Shown here: positions 5,860 to 13,888 of the stretch, piece by piece
How the letters are laid out: each line of letters starts with the position of its first letter
Position numbering within the stretch: the first letter of the stretch is position 1
NCBI RefSeq assembly: GCF_030711405.1
Contig: NZ_JAULSI010000003.1
Location: forward strand, 157,725 to 221,724
Origin: Massilia brevitalea
GTDB taxonomy: Bacteria; Pseudomonadota; Gammaproteobacteria; Burkholderiales; Burkholderiaceae_D
Reading direction: 5' to 3'
Length of the DNA stretch: 64,000 bases
Program-made: the position numbers and the translations under genes
The notes under the pieces: model-generated
Seen by the model: only the letters and a program-made list of their open reading frames with translations
Told to the model about the DNA's origin: nothing
Database searches by the model: none

Positions 5860-6348
5860 ATGTTAGCACAACAAATTACGCCGCCGGCGCAAACCGGTGA
5901 GGAGCAGTCTTCGCGCGGCGCCGTGCCAGCCATCTTCGCAGCGCGCGACACGCACTGGAAGCTTCTGGCGATCAACCTGCTGAGCGCCGCTCGCGTCCTG
6001 TGCAACGGCTACCTGAAGGAAGAGCGCGACGACGTCAGCGTCTGCATCGACGCCGACCACCACAGCGCTGTGCGCGACCTGTTCGCCCAGGTCAAGCGCG
6101 CCGAAGACTTGGGCTTCAGCGTCGTCGGCGCCGCCCAGCTGGCTGCCTCCGGCATGTCGGCGGTCGACCTGTGGTCCGTCCTGATTGAACCGTTCACCGC
6201 AACTTCGCTCGAGGACCTGATCCACCAGAACGACTGGTTGCGCCCGGGCGACGTCGTCTACAAGGCCGACACCATCTACCGCCACGCTCTGACTGAGGCC
6301 GATTTCAAAGCAGCTGCGGCGCCGGCCGAGATCGGCGGTGAGGCATGA
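5860..6348 (+). CDS. Hypothetical early phage protein
   Basis: 162 residues, soluble, no recognised domain. The sequence has a helical middle (HSAVRDLFAQVKRAEDLGFS) and acidic patches. The first gene after the terminator at 5808..5832; its end overlaps the next start in ATGA (6345..6348). Third-position GC is high throughout, supporting coding. Confidence 0.75.
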   Translation: MLAQQITPPAQTGEEQSSRGAVPAIFAARDTHWKLLAINLLSAARVLCNGYLKEERDDVSVCIDADHHSAVRDLFAQVKRAEDLGFSVVGAAQLAASGMSAVDLWSVLIEPFTATSLEDLIHQNDWLRPGDVVYKADTIYRHALTEADFKAAAAPAEIGGEA

Positions 6349-7076
6349 GCGCTCTCACCCAAGAGAAATTCCTGCGCGAGGTCACTGGCCACGGCATGAC
6401 GATTGTCCGCGACGACGGCGTGCACCGCCACGTTCGCTTCAAGCGTCCGGACACGAGCTGCGCGCATTTCGACCTGGTCACCTGGCCGGGCTACCTCGCC
6501 TATAGCGGCGACATGGGAACCTTCGTGTTCTCCCGCCTGCGCGACATGTTCGAATTCTTCCGTCGCTCGCATAAAGAAAACCTGTTCGCGATCGACCACC
6601 ACTACTGGGCGGAGAAGGTCGAGGCCGGTGACCAGCGCAGCCGCGGCGACGGCGTGCGCGAGTTCAGCAGGGAGAAGTTCAACGCCGGCGTGCGCAAGTG
6701 GGTCGATGAGTTCGCCAAGGCCGAGCAGGAAGAGGCGGCAGAGCTCGGCGAAACCGAACTGTGCACGACCGCTATGAACGACCTGCGCGCCGCGGTGGAG
6801 AGCGAGGTCATCGGCGCCGACGACAACGACGTCCGGAGCTATGACGCCGCCAACGATTTCCGGTTCGGTGCGAGCGATAGCGAGGCATGGAGTGCGCTGT
6901 TCGGCACCGAGAAGACGTTCGAGTTCGTCGACTTCTGGGAGTGCGATCACCAGGTATTCACCCACCGCTTCCAGTGGTGCTGCTTTGCTCTGGTCTGGGG
7001 CATCAAGCAGTACGACGACGCGAAAGCGGCAGCTGCAGCTGTGGCGCCGGCCGCCGCCGAAGAGGTGCCAGCATGA
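6345..7076 (+). CDS. Hypothetical early phage protein
   Basis: 243 residues, soluble, rich in aromatic residues and His (GVHRHVRFKRPDTSCAHFDLV, ending FTHRFQWCCFALVWGIKQYD then an Ala-rich tail). Proteins of this kind recur in temperate phages of Burkholderiales and enterobacteria next to small early genes, but I know no function. Coupled at both ends by ATGA overlaps (6345..6348 and 7073..7076). Confidence 0.8.
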   Translation: MSALTQEKFLREVTGHGMTIVRDDGVHRHVRFKRPDTSCAHFDLVTWPGYLAYSGDMGTFVFSRLRDMFEFFRRSHKENLFAIDHHYWAEKVEAGDQRSRGDGVREFSREKFNAGVRKWVDEFAKAEQEEAAELGETELCTTAMNDLRAAVESEVIGADDNDVRSYDAANDFRFGASDSEAWSALFGTEKTFEFVDFWECDHQVFTHRFQWCCFALVWGIKQYDDAKAAAAAVAPAAAEEVPA

Positions 7077-7546
7077 CCCGCGCCCACCACGTAACCCATG
7101 GCCAGACCATCCAGCGCATGGAGCGCCTGCGCACCCTGGTCGGCGAGCTGCTCACCCGCGACCTGCCGGCCGACGAGCTGGCCTGGGTGCTGAAGCTCAG
7201 CCCATCCGGCGCGCGCAAGTACGTTGCCGACCTGACCGGCGCCGGCGTCATCGCCCTGGCTAGCCCTGTTGGTGGTGCTGTGCCGGCGTCGAGCCGCGTC
7301 TACACCCTGGCCGTCACGCCGGAGCAGGCCCAAGTCTACCTGGCCAGCCTCGCCACCACCGCCTCGGTGCGCGCTGCGCGCGAGTCGAAGTCGGCGCTCA
7401 GCATCGCCGCGCGTGAAGCCGGTCGCCGCTTCCACATCATGCAGGACGACGCGCCGTTCTCGATCCGCGTCAACCGCGCGCCGGTCATGCGCGACCCGCT
7501 CGTGGCCGCATTCTTCGGCGCCGGCCGTCATGAGGTGCGCGCGTGA
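7073..7546 (+). CDS. Winged-helix-like DNA-binding protein
   Basis: 157 residues from the ATG at 7073, which overlaps the preceding stop (ATGA). Residues about 10-75 look like a winged helix (QTIQRMERLRTLVGELLTR, then LAWVLKLSPSGARKYVADL as the recognition part, then a wing-like IALASPVGG). The C-terminal half is unknown. A role as an early transcription regulator is likely but inferred from fold-like pattern only. A longer frame starting at 6887 overlaps the upstream gene and is rejected. Confidence 0.75.
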   Translation: MTRAHHVTHGQTIQRMERLRTLVGELLTRDLPADELAWVLKLSPSGARKYVADLTGAGVIALASPVGGAVPASSRVYTLAVTPEQAQVYLASLATTASVRAARESKSALSIAAREAGRRFHIMQDDAPFSIRVNRAPVMRDPLVAAFFGAGRHEVRA

Positions 7547-7656
7547 ACACCTTCCACAAGAACGCACCACGCTGCGCCGCCTGCGGCCGCCTCCAGGGTG
7601 AGCCTCACGCTGGTGGCTGCGCGTTTGCACGATTCACTATTCGGAGGGCTCAGTAA
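7543..7656 (+). CDS. 37-residue Cys-rich small protein
   Basis: A GTG start overlapping the previous stop (GTGA, 7543..7546) opens 37 codons; the TAA overlaps the next ATG by one base (TAATG). The sequence contains CAAC and a third Cys with flanking His (PHAGGCAF), a possible zinc site. Tight coupling on both sides is the main evidence that it is translated. Confidence 0.55.
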   Translation: MNTFHKNAPRCAACGRLQGEPHAGGCAFARFTIRRAQ

Positions 7657-8087
7657 TGGGCAATCGTAGCCAAAACCCACGTGTCCCCAGCAGAGACACC
7701 TTCCCGTACACCGCGGGCTTCTACATGTACCGGCACGGCGCCCAGGCCGAGGCAGCACTGTTCAAGGCGATGGGTGACAGCGTTCGGCCACATGGCCGCG
7801 GCGAACTGATCCAGCGCTGCCTGAGCAGCGGCTGGTTCGCGCTCGGCAACAACGACACGATCACCTGCAGCGAGTTCGCCCGCGCGCACTACGACAGGCT
7901 CGAAGGCGTCACGAAGGCCCAGTACGTCGGCCAGATCGCCGTGTCGCGCGAGGCGACCGCGTACAAGCAGCCGCCCCTGAGCCGCAAGTACCTCACCAAC
8001 TCGCGCGGCATCCGCCAGGACATCCCGACTTGGTCGCAGCGCCCGGCCGGCTTCGGCTTCAAGAACATCGAAGGAGGTGAGACGTGA
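7656..8087 (+). CDS. Hypothetical early phage protein
   Basis: 143 residues, basic, with MYRHGAQAEAALFKAMGDSV near the start and a conserved-looking helical block. The middle (ELIQRCLSSGWFALGNNDTI followed by CSEFARAHYDRLE) could be a small winged helix, as seen in proteins where 'L...G' precedes a short hairpin, but no family is recognised. Coupled by TAATG upstream and ATGA downstream (8084..8087). Confidence 0.72.
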   Translation: MGNRSQNPRVPSRDTFPYTAGFYMYRHGAQAEAALFKAMGDSVRPHGRGELIQRCLSSGWFALGNNDTITCSEFARAHYDRLEGVTKAQYVGQIAVSREATAYKQPPLSRKYLTNSRGIRQDIPTWSQRPAGFGFKNIEGGET

Positions 8088-8296
8088 TCGAGCTGAGCCA
8101 AACCATCAATGCCCATTTCATCCACGGTGAGCGCGGCCTGCTTTACCGAGTGCTGATCGCCTTTGCGCCCCGCGTTGGTGACGAGCTGCGATTCCCGGGC
8201 GAGAAGTATTTCAGTGTTGTACGGCTGGTCTGGGTTTATGACGAGCCAGAAGCGAAATTCGCACGCCTGAACGTCGAGATCAAGGAGGTCGCATGA
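8084..8296 (+). CDS. Small hypothetical phage protein
   Basis: 70 residues, predicted mostly beta (LLYRVLIAFAPRVGDELRFP, then YFSVVRLVWVYDEPE). Overlaps both neighbours by 4 bases. Its compact beta character suggests a small barrel, but no family is recognised. Confidence 0.7.
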   Translation: MIELSQTINAHFIHGERGLLYRVLIAFAPRVGDELRFPGEKYFSVVRLVWVYDEPEAKFARLNVEIKEVA

Positions 8297-9063
8297 AAGA
8301 GCGCCCAATCCTCTTCAGCGCGCCGATGGTGCGCGCGCTGCTCGACGGTAGCAAGATGCAGACGCGGCGCGTGGTGAAACTGCCGCACGCGAATCCGCTT
8401 GGGCAGTGGGAACCAACGACCTGGGGCGGCGCGAATGGCGGGCGCACTGAAGCCGGGGCGACCGTCCCTGAACAAGGGGCAATCTGGCACACGCGAACTG
8501 GCGACACCCTCACTTGCCCCTACGGCCAGCCCGGCGACCGCCTGTGGGTGCGCGAGACCTGGGGCGTCATCAGCAACGCGTGGGATGACGATGGCAACCT
8601 GATCGACTGGATTCCTGATCGGCCGGCGACGGCGATCACGGAGATGCCGTTCGGCCAAGGCTACTACTCCGGCCATGTGATCTATGCGGCAGACGGCGGC
8701 TACGAGTGGGCCGGCGACGATGACGGCGGCGGCGAACCTCGCTCGGCGTGGAAGCCGTCTATCCACATGCCACGCGCGGCCAGCCGCATCCTGCTCGAGG
8801 TGGTGTCGGTGCGCGTCGAGCGGCTGCAGGACTGCAGCAAGAAGGACGCGATCGCCGAAGGCATCCACCGATACGAGCACTTCTGGCGAGACGCTGAGTA
8901 CCCGCTGGAAGACGTCGCCTATGAGCCGATGAAGGGTTGGCCGACGCGCTACTCATGCCCGGTCCAGGCGTACCAGGCGCTGTGGGAGAGCATCAACGGC
9001 GCCGGCAGTTGGGACGCCAACCCCTGGGTGTGGGTGGTCGAGTTCAAGCGGGTGGCGCCATGA
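8293..9063 (+). CDS. ASCH/PUA-like phage protein
   Basis: 256 residues. The start MKERPILFSAPMVRALLDG followed by KMQTRR, the block GQPGDRLWVRETW, PSIHMPRAASRILLEV and the end NPWVWVVEFKRV are the conserved elements of a widespread phage protein with an ASCH-like fold (a PUA-related beta barrel). ASCH proteins are thought to bind RNA or modified nucleotides; the phage members have no firmly established role. Catalytic function is unknown. Coupled to the upstream gene by ATGA. Confidence 0.8.
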   Translation: MKERPILFSAPMVRALLDGSKMQTRRVVKLPHANPLGQWEPTTWGGANGGRTEAGATVPEQGAIWHTRTGDTLTCPYGQPGDRLWVRETWGVISNAWDDDGNLIDWIPDRPATAITEMPFGQGYYSGHVIYAADGGYEWAGDDDGGGEPRSAWKPSIHMPRAASRILLEVVSVRVERLQDCSKKDAIAEGIHRYEHFWRDAEYPLEDVAYEPMKGWPTRYSCPVQAYQALWESINGAGSWDANPWVWVVEFKRVAP

Positions 9064-9071
9064 TTGCTCGC

Positions 9072-9317
9072 TTACTCCGCCCGAGAATCGATCCAAAACG
9101 CAGCACGCTCCACGGCGTCTTGCTCGGCATCGCTCGCGGTCTCGCATGTCATGCCCCGCTCCTCGCCTTCCTGGTAGACCAGGGAAAGGGGTTGCGTGCC
9201 TGGTCCCGGATCGCTTTCGTGGACCGTAAAGGACGATCGGTACATGTTGGCCGAGGCTGGCCATATCCGTACGAGGATCGAGTATTTGCCGTAGTGGTGG
9301 GTCGTCGCGTCAATCAT
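9072..9317 (-). CDS. Small protein encoded against the early operon
   Basis: 81 residues on the minus strand from the ATG at 9317: MIDATTHHYGKYSILVRIWP, then TVHESDPGPG and a C-terminus ending AAFWIDSRAE. Composition, acidic helical C-terminus and codon use look like a real protein, whereas the plus-strand reading of the same segment is a basic, low-Asp/Glu frame typical of a shadow. It sits alone between two plus-strand genes of the early operon (stop 9063 and start 9353), as morons do. No Shine-Dalgarno is evident. Moderate confidence in the strand choice. Confidence 0.55.
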   Translation of the reverse strand: MIDATTHHYGKYSILVRIWPASANMYRSSFTVHESDPGPGTQPLSLVYQEGEERGMTCETASDAEQDAVERAAFWIDSRAE

Positions 9318-9352
9318 TCCAACGGTTCCGGTTGTCAAAAGGGAATCGTAGC

Positions 9353-9880
9353 ATGATGCGCCGCTCACCTCTCAACCCAGGCAAGCCGCTGCAGCGCAAG
9401 ACAGCGATGGCTCGCGGCACCGGCTTCAAGACGCCCACCGCCGGCGCCGGCCTGCTGCGCGTCGCTGCCACCCAGGCCAAGGCCCGCGCCCGCGCGCCGA
9501 AGCTGCTGAAGCTGGCCAAGCGGATGAAGTCGCGCGGTATGAAAGGCCGCCCGCCGACCGCCGACGAAAAGCGGTTCATGGACCAGATGGGCACGCTGCC
9601 GTGCATCGCCTGCCTGAAGGACGGCTGGACGAACCACACGATCAGCCTGCACCACATCGACGGCCGCACGAAGCCGGGCGCGCACTTCCTGGTCTTGCCT
9701 TTGTGCGCGGAACACCACCAGCAGGACGACACGGACCTGCGCCAGCGCATCAGCCTGCACGGCCGGAAGGCGACGTTCCAAGCGCGCTACGGCACCGAGC
9801 GCGAGCTGCTGGCCGAGTGCCTGGCCATGCTCACCAGCGACCTTAGCCGTGACCACAACAAATATTTGGAGACAGTATGA
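9353..9880 (+). CDS. Ref-like RecA-dependent nuclease
   Basis: 175 residues from the ATG at 9353 (AAGGGAA Shine-Dalgarno; a TTG at 9332 is less likely). The N-terminal 60 residues are basic and flexible. The C-terminal HNH-superfamily core has CIAC (a zinc pair), SLHHIDGRTKPGAHFLVLPL, then CAEHH and YGTERELLAECLAML. These are the conserved motifs of the phage P1 Ref family, which cuts DNA within RecA-made displacement loops. It probably acts in phage recombination or DNA repair during lytic growth. The downstream gene overlaps it by 4 bases. Confidence 0.85.
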   Translation: MMRRSPLNPGKPLQRKTAMARGTGFKTPTAGAGLLRVAATQAKARARAPKLLKLAKRMKSRGMKGRPPTADEKRFMDQMGTLPCIACLKDGWTNHTISLHHIDGRTKPGAHFLVLPLCAEHHQQDDTDLRQRISLHGRKATFQARYGTERELLAECLAMLTSDLSRDHNKYLETV

Positions 9881-10200
9881 AGCGCACTATCACCGTTTAT
9901 ACCGACGTTCAGGTCGAAGTGGACCTGCGCAAATTCCCAACCGACGTTCTGATGGACGAGGTCAAAGAGCGAGGCGAGCTCAAGCTGCATCAGACGCTGA
10001 TGGAGATCGAAGCGGAGAATGCGCGCGAGATTGAAGAGGCCGGCCATAGCAAGAACGACTATGTGCGCATTCCTCCGATCGGTGGCAAGGACCAGCACCC
10101 GCTTCACGGCATTTACTACGCACTCAAGTTTGGGAAAAAAGACCACGCGCTGGATCTGATGCGTGACTACCTGGGCGACCAGTTCGGGGTCGTACTGTGA
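9877..10200 (+). CDS. Hypothetical early phage protein
   Basis: 107 residues, acidic, beginning with a beta hairpin (RTITVYTDVQVEVDLRKFPT) followed by helices (ELKLHQTLMEIEAENAREIE) and HGIYYALKFGKKDHALDLMR. The start resembles small phage proteins with an 'I-V-D-V-D-F-D-D/E' motif, but I do not assign a function. Overlaps Ref by ATGA and the next gene by GTGA. Confidence 0.7.
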   Translation: MKRTITVYTDVQVEVDLRKFPTDVLMDEVKERGELKLHQTLMEIEAENAREIEEAGHSKNDYVRIPPIGGKDQHPLHGIYYALKFGKKDHALDLMRDYLGDQFGVVL

Positions 10201-10694
10201 GCGCGGCACGGAAACGGCGCGATAAGAAGTACAAGCCGAAGTACGTCGCCCGCAATGTCCTGACCACCATCTTCGGCGGCATGAGTGGCGACCACGTCGA
10301 GCACCTGCGCCTGATCCAGATCCGCAGTCACAAGGCCCTGGCCGACATGGCGCAGGGGGCCGGTACCCGGGAGGGCTGGGACCTGCTGGTCGGCGCGATC
10401 AACATGGCCAACGTCATGTGCGAGCAGGGCATCGGCAACGAGTTCCGCCAGGCCACGATCGCCGCGCGCGATGCGCTGCTCGAGGTGGGCAAGCGCATCG
10501 TCAAGTTGGATCGCGTGATCATGCGTGGCGACGAGCTCAATGCGATCCGCGAGGGCCTGGAATGCCACGACGCTCAGCTGGAAAACGTCCGTGCGATCGA
10601 CGTGGAGCGTGCATTCCGCGAGGTCGACCGGCGCGTGCGCCACCACATCAACTCGACCAGCGTCATGGGTGAGCTGGCGAAGGAAGCCGCCTGA
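10197..10694 (+). CDS. Hypothetical helical phage protein
   Basis: 165 residues from a GTG overlapping the previous stop. The N-terminus is strongly basic (RKRRDKKYKPKYVARNVLTT) and the rest is helical (IQIRSHKALADMAQGAG, then EVGKRIVKLDRVIMRGDELN). Such proteins are common in Burkholderiales prophages without known role. A nucleic-acid-binding role is suggested only by the basic N-terminus. Confidence 0.72.
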   Translation: MSAARKRRDKKYKPKYVARNVLTTIFGGMSGDHVEHLRLIQIRSHKALADMAQGAGTREGWDLLVGAINMANVMCEQGIGNEFRQATIAARDALLEVGKRIVKLDRVIMRGDELNAIREGLECHDAQLENVRAIDVERAFREVDRRVRHHINSTSVMGELAKEAA

Positions 10695-10722
10695 CGCGGC
10701 TCCGATATTGGAAAGGAACGAT

Positions 10723-11517
10723 ATGGGAAGCATGTTTAGTTTAACAGGCACTTTAACCGGCGCGGCGCCGGCACCATTCCTGTTTGGCGGCGTCCAGATT
10801 CGGATCGTGATCGATGACGACGGCGCACCCTGGTTCGTGGCGCAGGACGTGTGCACGGTGCTGGGTCTGGGTACCGAGCAGACCCGCCGCCTCGATGATG
10901 ACGAAAAGGGGCTGCGCTCAGTCCAGACCCCGGGCGGCGAGCAACAGATGGTCGCAGTCAACGAGATGGGCCTGTACGCCCTGGTCCTCGGCAGCCGCAA
11001 ACCCGAGGCGAAGGTGTTCAAGAGGTGGGTGACGAGGGAGGTGCTGCCGACGATCCGCCAAACCGGCTCGTACTCAATCACGCCGGCGGCGCCGCTCCCA
11101 GCCCTGCCGCAGACGTTCGCCGACGCGCTGCGCCTGGCCGCCGACCAGCAGGACATCATCACCGCCCAGGCCGCGCAGCTGGAAGCGGCGGCGCCGGCGG
11201 TGGAGTTTGTCGGGCGTTACGTCGAGTCGACTGGCCTGATGACCTTCCGCCAGGTAGCGAAGCTGCTGCAGGTGAAAGAGCCCGAGTTCCGGCGATTTCT
11301 CCATGAGGCGAAGATCATGTACCCGCTGAACGGCGAGTGGACCGCACACGCCCAGCACATCGAGGCCGGCCGCTTCGAAATGCGCGCCGGCACCGCGCAG
11401 AGCAACGGGCACGCCTTCAATACGGCGAAGTTCACCGCCAAGGGCGTCGAGTGGGTTGCTGGCGAGTTGGCGAAATGGCAGCTGAAACAGCGCAGTGGGG
11501 AGGCGGATCATGGTTGA
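10723..11517 (+). CDS. Phage antirepressor (BRO-N plus KilAC/ANT)
   Basis: 264 residues from the ATG at 10723 (AAAGGAA upstream). Residues 15-105 are a BRO-N domain (VQIRIVIDDDGAPWFVAQDV, LRSVQTPGGEQQMVAVNE, MGLYALVLGSRKPEAKVFKR followed by WVTREVLPTIR). Residues 150-260 are a KilAC/ANT domain (FRQVAKLLQVKEPEFRRFLH, then MYPLNGEWTAHAQHIEAGRF). Proteins of this architecture antagonise repressors or act in lytic regulation. The two domains are intact. It stands ahead of the replication-type gene in the early operon and overlaps it by 8 bases. Confidence 0.92.
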   Translation: MGSMFSLTGTLTGAAPAPFLFGGVQIRIVIDDDGAPWFVAQDVCTVLGLGTEQTRRLDDDEKGLRSVQTPGGEQQMVAVNEMGLYALVLGSRKPEAKVFKRWVTREVLPTIRQTGSYSITPAAPLPALPQTFADALRLAADQQDIITAQAAQLEAAAPAVEFVGRYVESTGLMTFRQVAKLLQVKEPEFRRFLHEAKIMYPLNGEWTAHAQHIEAGRFEMRAGTAQSNGHAFNTAKFTAKGVEWVAGELAKWQLKQRSGEADHG

Positions 11518-12190
11518 CCGTGCATCCCTGCGCCAGATGGCCGAGACCATGCCGGCGGTGCTGGTAGACGCGGCTACCCTGATCGAACTGCTGGACGCCG
11601 CCGACCGCGCGCCGAAGGCTAAGGCGCCGCGCACGCCGCGCCAGGCCAACGACGATGACGAGAAGTGCGCGCGCTGGCTGTACGGCGCCATCCTCAACAC
11701 CGCGCCCAAGTTCAAGGAACCGAACTTCAAGGCCTGGGCCAACGAGGTGCGCCTGATGCGCGAGCGCGACGGTCGCACGCGCCGTGAAATGTGCGAGCTG
11801 CTGCAGTGGGCGCATTCCATCCCCTTCTGGCGCGGGAACATCCTCAGCCCGGCAAAGCTGCGCGAGCACTGGGACCGGCTGACGATCCAGCGCGATGCGG
11901 CAGCAGCACCGAAGCCAGCCGCGGCTGCGCCATGGTGGACGAGCGAGGTGGCGAAGCTGGCCAAGGCGAACGAGGTGGGCGTCGGCCCCGCGCGTATCGG
12001 TGAATCGACGGCGGCCTGGGAGGCCCGCATCCGCGAAGCGATCGACAACGGCGGCAAGCCCCCAACGCCGCCGGCGCGCATCCGGCCCACGGTCGAAGCG
12101 GCGAACGCTTCGGAGCAGCGCGGCATGAAGCCGGCCGGCCTCAACCTCAAGGCCCTGGTTGGCCCGGCGCCCACGCCGAGGGCTGCATGA
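11510..12190 (+). CDS. Replication-type protein (C-terminal module of phage replisome organisers)
   Basis: 226 residues from the ATG at 11510 (GGGGAGG upstream). Residues about 50-130 contain CARWLYGAILNTAPKFKEPN, FKAWANEVRLMRERDGRTRR and NILSPAKLREHWDRL, the conserved block at the C-terminus of many phage replication initiation or helicase-loader proteins. The usual N-terminal DNA-binding wing of lambda O-type proteins is missing; the remainder is Ala/Pro-rich. It may be a stand-alone helicase-loading module working with another factor. Assignment by motif memory. Confidence 0.7.
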   Translation: MVDRASLRQMAETMPAVLVDAATLIELLDAADRAPKAKAPRTPRQANDDDEKCARWLYGAILNTAPKFKEPNFKAWANEVRLMRERDGRTRREMCELLQWAHSIPFWRGNILSPAKLREHWDRLTIQRDAAAAPKPAAAAPWWTSEVAKLAKANEVGVGPARIGESTAAWEARIREAIDNGGKPPTPPARIRPTVEAANASEQRGMKPAGLNLKALVGPAPTPRAA

Positions 12191-12489
12191 CGCGTTCGGC
12201 CACGGGCCGGTCCGGCAGCGAGCGACGAGACGACGATATCTGCGCCATGTGCGAGAGCCTGACCACAAAGGGCCATCCCGAGCACATGGCGCGCGGAGAA
12301 GGACGGTGCACCGGATACGACGGCAGTTTCACGCCGTTGGCGAATCCGTTCGTCGCCTGGAATAACCCGGCATGCGTGCTGTTCACGCGCGCCGCCGGCG
12401 AAGAGGCCCGCGCGGCGCGGCGCCGGTGGATCGGAAAGCAAGAAGCCAAACACGAAACAAACGATGTCCAAACCAAAACGAAGGGATGA
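12187..12489 (+). CDS. Cys-containing small phage protein
   Basis: 100 residues with CAMC and two later Cys, plus PFVAWNNPACVLF. Residues 18-65 resemble small zinc-binding phage proteins in which four Cys bind one metal (CAMC, RCTGYDG, ACVLF). The C-terminal 35 residues are charged and helical. Overlaps the previous gene by ATGA. Confidence 0.65.
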   Translation: MTRSATGRSGSERRDDDICAMCESLTTKGHPEHMARGEGRCTGYDGSFTPLANPFVAWNNPACVLFTRAAGEEARAARRRWIGKQEAKHETNDVQTKTKG

Positions 12490-12490
12490 G

Positions 12491-12823
12491 ATGAGCGAGC
12501 AGATCATGACGCCACCGGCGCAACTTCAGCAGGAATATACAGGCGGATCGGTGTCTTATTACCGAGTCGAGATCAAAGACCCGACGAGCAGCGACCTGCC
12601 GCCGTATATTGCAGAGTGCAACGACATTATTGAGGCGCTGGGCATGAACTACGCCGAAGGCAATGCGTTCAAGGCCCTCTGGCGCCGTGCCGCCGCGCAG
12701 AACCTGGGGCTGTCGAAAAAGGGCTATAAGGACGGAGTCTACGATGCAGAGAAGGTAGAGTTCTTCGGCGCCCGGCTGGTAGCGCAGTCGAAGCGCCGAG
12801 TGCGAACGAAGGATATTGAATGA
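12491..12823 (+). CDS. DUF3310-like phage protein
   Basis: 110 residues from the ATG at 12491 (AAGGGATGAG just upstream). The core YRVEIKDPTSSDLPPYIAEC followed by NDIIEALGMNYAEGNAFKAL and WRR, then YDAEKVEFFGARLVAQ, follows the DUF3310 pattern (an alpha-helical phage protein annotated as nucleotide kinase-like or MazG-related). The characteristic 'ID/DIIEALG...N..KALWR...D..K' residues are present. Biochemical function is not established. Overlaps the next gene by 4 bases. Confidence 0.65.
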   Translation: MSEQIMTPPAQLQQEYTGGSVSYYRVEIKDPTSSDLPPYIAECNDIIEALGMNYAEGNAFKALWRRAAAQNLGLSKKGYKDGVYDAEKVEFFGARLVAQSKRRVRTKDIE

Positions 12824-13161
12824 CCGCGAAGAAGGCACTCCAAGCGCTGGGACGCCTCAAGACGGGCGCCATGAACAAGACCGAGCAGGCCTATGCGGCC
12901 ACGCTCGACGCCCGACGCCAGGCTGGCGAGGTAGCCTGGTTCAAGTTCGAAGGGATGAAGTTTCGCCTAGCTGACAACACCTTTTTTACAGTGGACTTCG
13001 CTGTTATGATGAGTGACGGAAAAATGGAAATGCATGAGGTAAAGGGATTCATGCTTGATGATGCGAACGTAAAGATCAAAGTAGCAGCGTCGCTGTATCC
13101 ATTTGTGTTCAAGGTCATTCGAAAAGGAAAGGGCGGAGCGTGGAGCGTGACCGAGATATAG
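12820..13161 (+). CDS. DUF1064-type nuclease (possible resolvase)
   Basis: 113 residues. MNKTEQAYAATLDARRQAGE, then KFRLADNTFFTVDFAVMMSD and KMEMHEVKGF form the DUF1064 pattern: a PD-(D/E)xK-like core with Asp in VDFAV and the Glu-x-Lys of EVKGF as metal and catalytic residues. Members are annotated as Holliday junction resolvase-like or general phage nucleases. The C-terminus reaches SVTEI and overlaps the homing endonuclease start by 22 bases, a hint that the latter was inserted downstream. Confidence 0.8.
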   Translation: MTAKKALQALGRLKTGAMNKTEQAYAATLDARRQAGEVAWFKFEGMKFRLADNTFFTVDFAVMMSDGKMEMHEVKGFMLDDANVKIKVAASLYPFVFKVIRKGKGGAWSVTEI

Positions 13162-13781
13162 AGCGTTTTATGCGCAAAGTGAGCAAGTCCGAAAGCGGCT
13201 GCTGGGAGTGGACGGCTGGCAAGAAAGGCGGCGGTTACGGGGTCTTCTTCCTTGATGGCAAACTCCGTGGGGCTCATCGAGCGGCGCTCCTATTATTCAA
13301 GGGGTTGCATATCGAGACGCCTCTTGATGCGATGCATTCCTGCGACAATCCGGGGTGCGTCAATCCGGCTCATATCTCTTATGGGTCGCGATCCGAAAAT
13401 ATGATTGATGCCTCTATAAAGGGCAGGGTGGTGCGGGTCCAGGATTGGCGCGGCGAACTGAACCCAAAAGCCAAGTTATCAGGAGCGCAGGCCCGTGAAA
13501 TTGTCGACCAAGTTCTTTCTAACGCTACAAGAGCAGATGTCGCACGGCGGTATGGGGTAACGCCCGAGCGAGTCTCGCAAATACTGATCGCCGCCGGGCA
13601 CTCGTGCGAGCACTCTGCGACGGATGTCGCGGCTGCCGTGCGAAGGGCAAAAACTCACTGCAAGCGAGGCCATTCTCTGGCTGGCGACAACCTGCGAATT
13701 AATACTGGTGGTGGTCGCGTCTGCAGAGAATGCGTGCGAATCTATAACGCTGCCCGCGAGCGCGTGAGAAAGGCTCAGTAA
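13140..13781 (+). CDS. HNH homing endonuclease
   Basis: 213 residues from a GTG at 13140. CWEWTAGKKGGGYGVFFLDG, then GAHRAALLLFKG, AMHSCDNPGCVNPAHISYGS and RSENMIDASIKGR are the HNH_3 homing endonuclease signature with catalytic His and zinc-type Cys pair. A middle helix-turn-helix (ATRADVARRYGVTPERVSQI) and a C-terminal Cys/His knuckle (HCKRGHSLAGDNLRINTGGG followed by RVCREC) provide DNA binding. Codon use is more AT-rich than its neighbours, as for an invading element. It is free-standing, not in an intron. Overlaps the DUF1064 gene. Confidence 0.9.
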   Translation: MERDRDIERFMRKVSKSESGCWEWTAGKKGGGYGVFFLDGKLRGAHRAALLLFKGLHIETPLDAMHSCDNPGCVNPAHISYGSRSENMIDASIKGRVVRVQDWRGELNPKAKLSGAQAREIVDQVLSNATRADVARRYGVTPERVSQILIAAGHSCEHSATDVAAAVRRAKTHCKRGHSLAGDNLRINTGGGRVCRECVRIYNAARERVRKAQ

Positions 13782-13888
13782 AGGAGCGTCGTATTCCGGA
13801 TACAGGTTGTCATTTGGAAAAGTTCGGGCGAGGCATTAATTTCCACACTGAATGGTAAGCTGGCTCATCCTTATAGGGGCACAGCACC

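Noticed and set aside
9060..9356. Plus-strand frame MIARLLRPRIDPKR... between ASCH-like and Ref genes
   Set aside because: Although it has an ATGA overlap, it has almost no acidic residues and reads as a shadow of the minus-strand gene, which has normal composition.
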